A stretch of 15,306 nt of DNA, from the NCBI GenBank assembly GCA_029865675.1, contig JARXAU010000020.1, positions 1-15,306 of the forward strand, read 5' to 3'. The notes under the pieces are model-generated. The model worked only from the letters and a program-made list of their open reading frames with translations, had not been told where the DNA came from and made no database searches. The translations under genes were made by a program, and so were the position numbers. The stretch comes from Rhodoferax sp. (GTDB lineage Bacteria; Pseudomonadota; Gammaproteobacteria; Burkholderiales; Burkholderiaceae_C). Shown here one piece after another: positions 13,449-15,306 of this stretch. The stretch's first letter is position 1, and each line of letters opens with the position of its first letter.

Positions 13449-15284
13449 CTAGGAACGGATTGGCAGGCTCCAATCCGCCCCCACCCACCCCCGCAAACTA
13501 TTCACAAACGCCACGTCAGCCACACGCGGCAAGTCTTGCAGCCGCACCACGGCCTCCACCACGCGGCCACTGGCCAAGGCCTGGGCGCGGCCCACACCGG
13601 GCAGCAGGCCGCAGGCCAGCGGCGGCGTCACCCAGCGGCCATCTAGCAAAAACGCCACATTGCCCCGCGTGCATTCGGTGATTTCGCCTTGCGGGTTCCA
13701 CAGCACGGTGTCAAACACGGCGGGTTCGGTGGGAGTGAAGGCGTCGTAGTGGGCGCGGCGGGTGGTTTTGAAGCGCACAAATTCGCTGTGCGCCTCCAAC
13801 AGCGGGCGGTCGGCCAATTGCAGGCGCACCCGCGCCGGGCTCGGGGGCAGCGCAAAGGCTTGGGTTTGCGGATTGCCGCGCGCGTCCAGCAGCAAGCGCA
13901 CGCGCCACAAGCCGCCTGGATGGGCAGCGGCGGTGGCTTGCACGCTATCGTGCAGGCGCTGGGCGTGCCAGGGCGTGCCGAAGTGGGCGGCTGAAGCCTG
14001 CATGCGCGCCAAGTGTTGCGCCAGGTGGCGAAAGGCGCCGTCCTCCAGCGCCAGCGTCTCCAATATCGAAAACGCTTGGCTGGCGCGCTGCACAAAAGCC
14101 TGTTTGTAGGCCCATTCCTGCCACTCGCCTTCGGGCTGCGCGTCAAAGGTGATGCCGCTGCCAATGCCGCAGCGTGCCTGCGCGCCTTGCAGCGTAAGGG
14201 TGCGAATCGGCACGTTAAAGGTGGCGGTGCCGCCGGGCTGCACCACGCCCAAGGCACCGCAGTACACGCCGCGGGCTTGCGGCTCTAGCTGGCGAATCAT
14301 GTGCATGGCCTGCACCTTGGGCGCGCCGGTGACCGATCCACACGGAAACAGCGCCTCAAACACCGCATACAAACTGGTGCCAGCGCGCGTGCGGGCCTGC
14401 ACGTCCGAGGTCATTTGCCACACGGTGGGCAGCGCCTCGGTGTGAAACAGGCGCGGCACTTGCACGCTAAAAGGCTGGGCCACGCGCGACATGTCGTTGC
14501 GCAGCAGGTCCACGATCATCACGTTTTCTGAGCGCTCTTTGGGCGAGCTGCGCAAGCCCTGGGCCAGGGCGGCGTCTTCGTGCGGGTTGTGGCCCCGGCG
14601 GGCTGTGCCCTTCATGGGGCGGGCCAGCAAGTGGCCTGCGCGCCAGTCAAAAAACAGCTCGGGCGACACCGACATCACCTGCCCGTGCGCCCCCGTATCC
14701 AGATAGGCCGCGTAACCGCCGGGCTGGGCGCGCTGCAGGGCGGCGAATAAGGCCAGCGCGGTCTGCGCGTCTGACGCACCGGGCGTTGCGGTCAAGGCGC
14801 CTTGCATCTGGGTGGTGAAGTTGACCTGGTACATCTCGCCCACGCCAATGGCCTGGTGCAGTTTGGCGATGGCGGCGTCGAAGTGCTCGCGCGGCATCAG
14901 CGGCTGCCAGGCGATAGAGGCTTCGGTCGGTGGGCTGTCTTTCAGGGGGTCTTCCGGCCAGGGCAAGGCCTGGTCGTAAACCGCAAACCAGGCCAGCGGC
15001 CCGCGCGCGGCATGCACCACGAAGGCGGGGTCAAAGGCCGGTGCCGCTTCGTAGGCCAAATAACCCACGCACCAGCGCCCCGCATCCGCGTGGGCTTGCA
15101 CCGCTTCGAGCACGCCGCGCACCGCGTCCAGGGTGTCGGCCTGCAAGTGCAGCAGCGGCGCGCCGAAGGCGTGGCGCAGGCGCGGCGCCGCAGGGTCTAG
15201 CGGGTTAGAAAAATCGACCAGTGCGCTGAAGGATTCGCCACCCGGCGACGCTGGCGCGAGGGCTATTACGGCAGCAGCTGTCAC
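13449..15284 (-). CDS. pabB: Aminodeoxychorismate synthase component I fused to aminodeoxychorismate lyase (PabB-PabC)
   Basis: Two folate-pathway activities are joined in 611 aa. The N-terminal chorismate-binding domain (to about 400) has RPMK225GTARRG, where the Lys is the catalytic residue of PabB-type enzymes, then ENVMIVDLLRNDMSRVA (253-269), FPCGSVTGAPK (313-323) and RGVYCGALGV (338-347). It turns chorismate and ammonia into aminodeoxychorismate. The C-terminal domain (about 405-600) is a fold-type IV PLP lyase, with K506 in FVRFKTTRRAHY as likely PLP lysine, EITECTRGN (534-542) and the FVNSLRGW ending; it releases pyruvate to give p-aminobenzoate. No pabA glutaminase is present here. 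The GTG at 15284 is a provisional start: the frame stays open to the window edge, so the true start may lie further upstream. Its 3' end is partly duplicated at 12574-12675. Confidence 0.93.
   Translation of the reverse strand: MTAAAVIALAPASPGGESFSALVDFSNPLDPAAPRLRHAFGAPLLHLQADTLDAVRGVLEAVQAHADAGRWCVGYLAYEAAPAFDPAFVVHAARGPLAWFAVYDQALPWPEDPLKDSPPTEASIAWQPLMPREHFDAAIAKLHQAIGVGEMYQVNFTTQMQGALTATPGASDAQTALALFAALQRAQPGGYAAYLDTGAHGQVMSVSPELFFDWRAGHLLARPMKGTARRGHNPHEDAALAQGLRSSPKERSENVMIVDLLRNDMSRVAQPFSVQVPRLFHTEALPTVWQMTSDVQARTRAGTSLYAVFEALFPCGSVTGAPKVQAMHMIRQLEPQARGVYCGALGVVQPGGTATFNVPIRTLTLQGAQARCGIGSGITFDAQPEGEWQEWAYKQAFVQRASQAFSILETLALEDGAFRHLAQHLARMQASAAHFGTPWHAQRLHDSVQATAAAHPGGLWRVRLLLDARGNPQTQAFALPPSPARVRLQLADRPLLEAHSEFVRFKTTRRAHYDAFTPTEPAVFDTVLWNPQGEITECTRGNVAFLLDGRWVTPPLACGLLPGVGRAQALASGRVVEAVVRLQDLPRVADVAFVNSLRGWVGADWSLPIRS
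13470..13512. repeat. Right copy of the 43-bp imperfect direct repeat flanking the TA pair
   Basis: This copy lies inside the 3' end of the intact pabB-pabC gene and encodes its FVNSLRGW segment (13485-13508). It matches 12598-12640 at 38 of 43 positions. The 829 bp between the copies hold the antitoxin and toxin genes and little else. Confidence 0.8.
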
Positions 15285-15306
15285 GCCGCCCCGAGGTGCG
15301 GCACCA

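Overview
The window looks like chromosome from a GC-rich betaproteobacterium, most likely a Burkholderiales/Comamonadaceae-type organism. The support is a long-linker MutL that keeps the C-terminal endonuclease motifs, a fused PabB-PabC protein, and Ala/Arg/Gln-rich proteins with GC-rich third positions. No rRNA, tRNA, CRISPR array, insertion sequence or prophage gene was seen.

Layout. The left end (1-1203, minus) is the N-terminal part of a surface lipoprotein whose 3' end lies outside the window. A HupE/UreJ_2-type membrane protein follows on the same strand (1468-2643), separated from the lipoprotein start by a spacer with a perfect 15-bp inverted repeat. Divergent from it is a cytoplasmic CocE/NonD-type alpha/beta hydrolase (2723-4744, plus), then a second, unrelated modular lipoprotein (4959-6566) and mutL (6651-8657). 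Next comes a conspicuously AT-rich patch (about 9121-9420), bordered on the left by a small minus-strand winged-helix regulator (8758-9120) and on the right by a tight plus-strand operon: MATE efflux pump (9533-10987), miaA (10990-11940, 2-nt gap) and a LolD/MacB-type ABC ATPase (11937-12632, 4-nt overlap). mutL and miaA are neighbours in many proteobacteria, so the regulator, AT-rich patch and MATE gene look like an insertion between them.

The right end holds a type II toxin-antitoxin pair (Phd/YefM-like antitoxin 13143-13388 and PIN/VapC toxin 12701-13159, minus) and the folate gene pabB-pabC (13449 to about 15284, minus).

The most interesting structural observation is that the toxin-antitoxin pair lies between two homologous copies of the pabB-pabC 3' end. 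One is the real end of the gene (13470-13512). The other is a degenerate remnant (12574-12675) lying antisense to the last codons of the ABC ATPase gene. The two share 38 of 43 bases over the core and encode the same FVNSLRGW motif. This suggests that the cassette arrived with a duplication or replacement of pabB, and that the odd proline-rich tail of the ATPase, which has no permease next to it, is a product of the same rearrangement. I see no clear multi-gene novel defence or metabolic system; the TA/pabB junction and the AT-rich divergent control region are the best leads.
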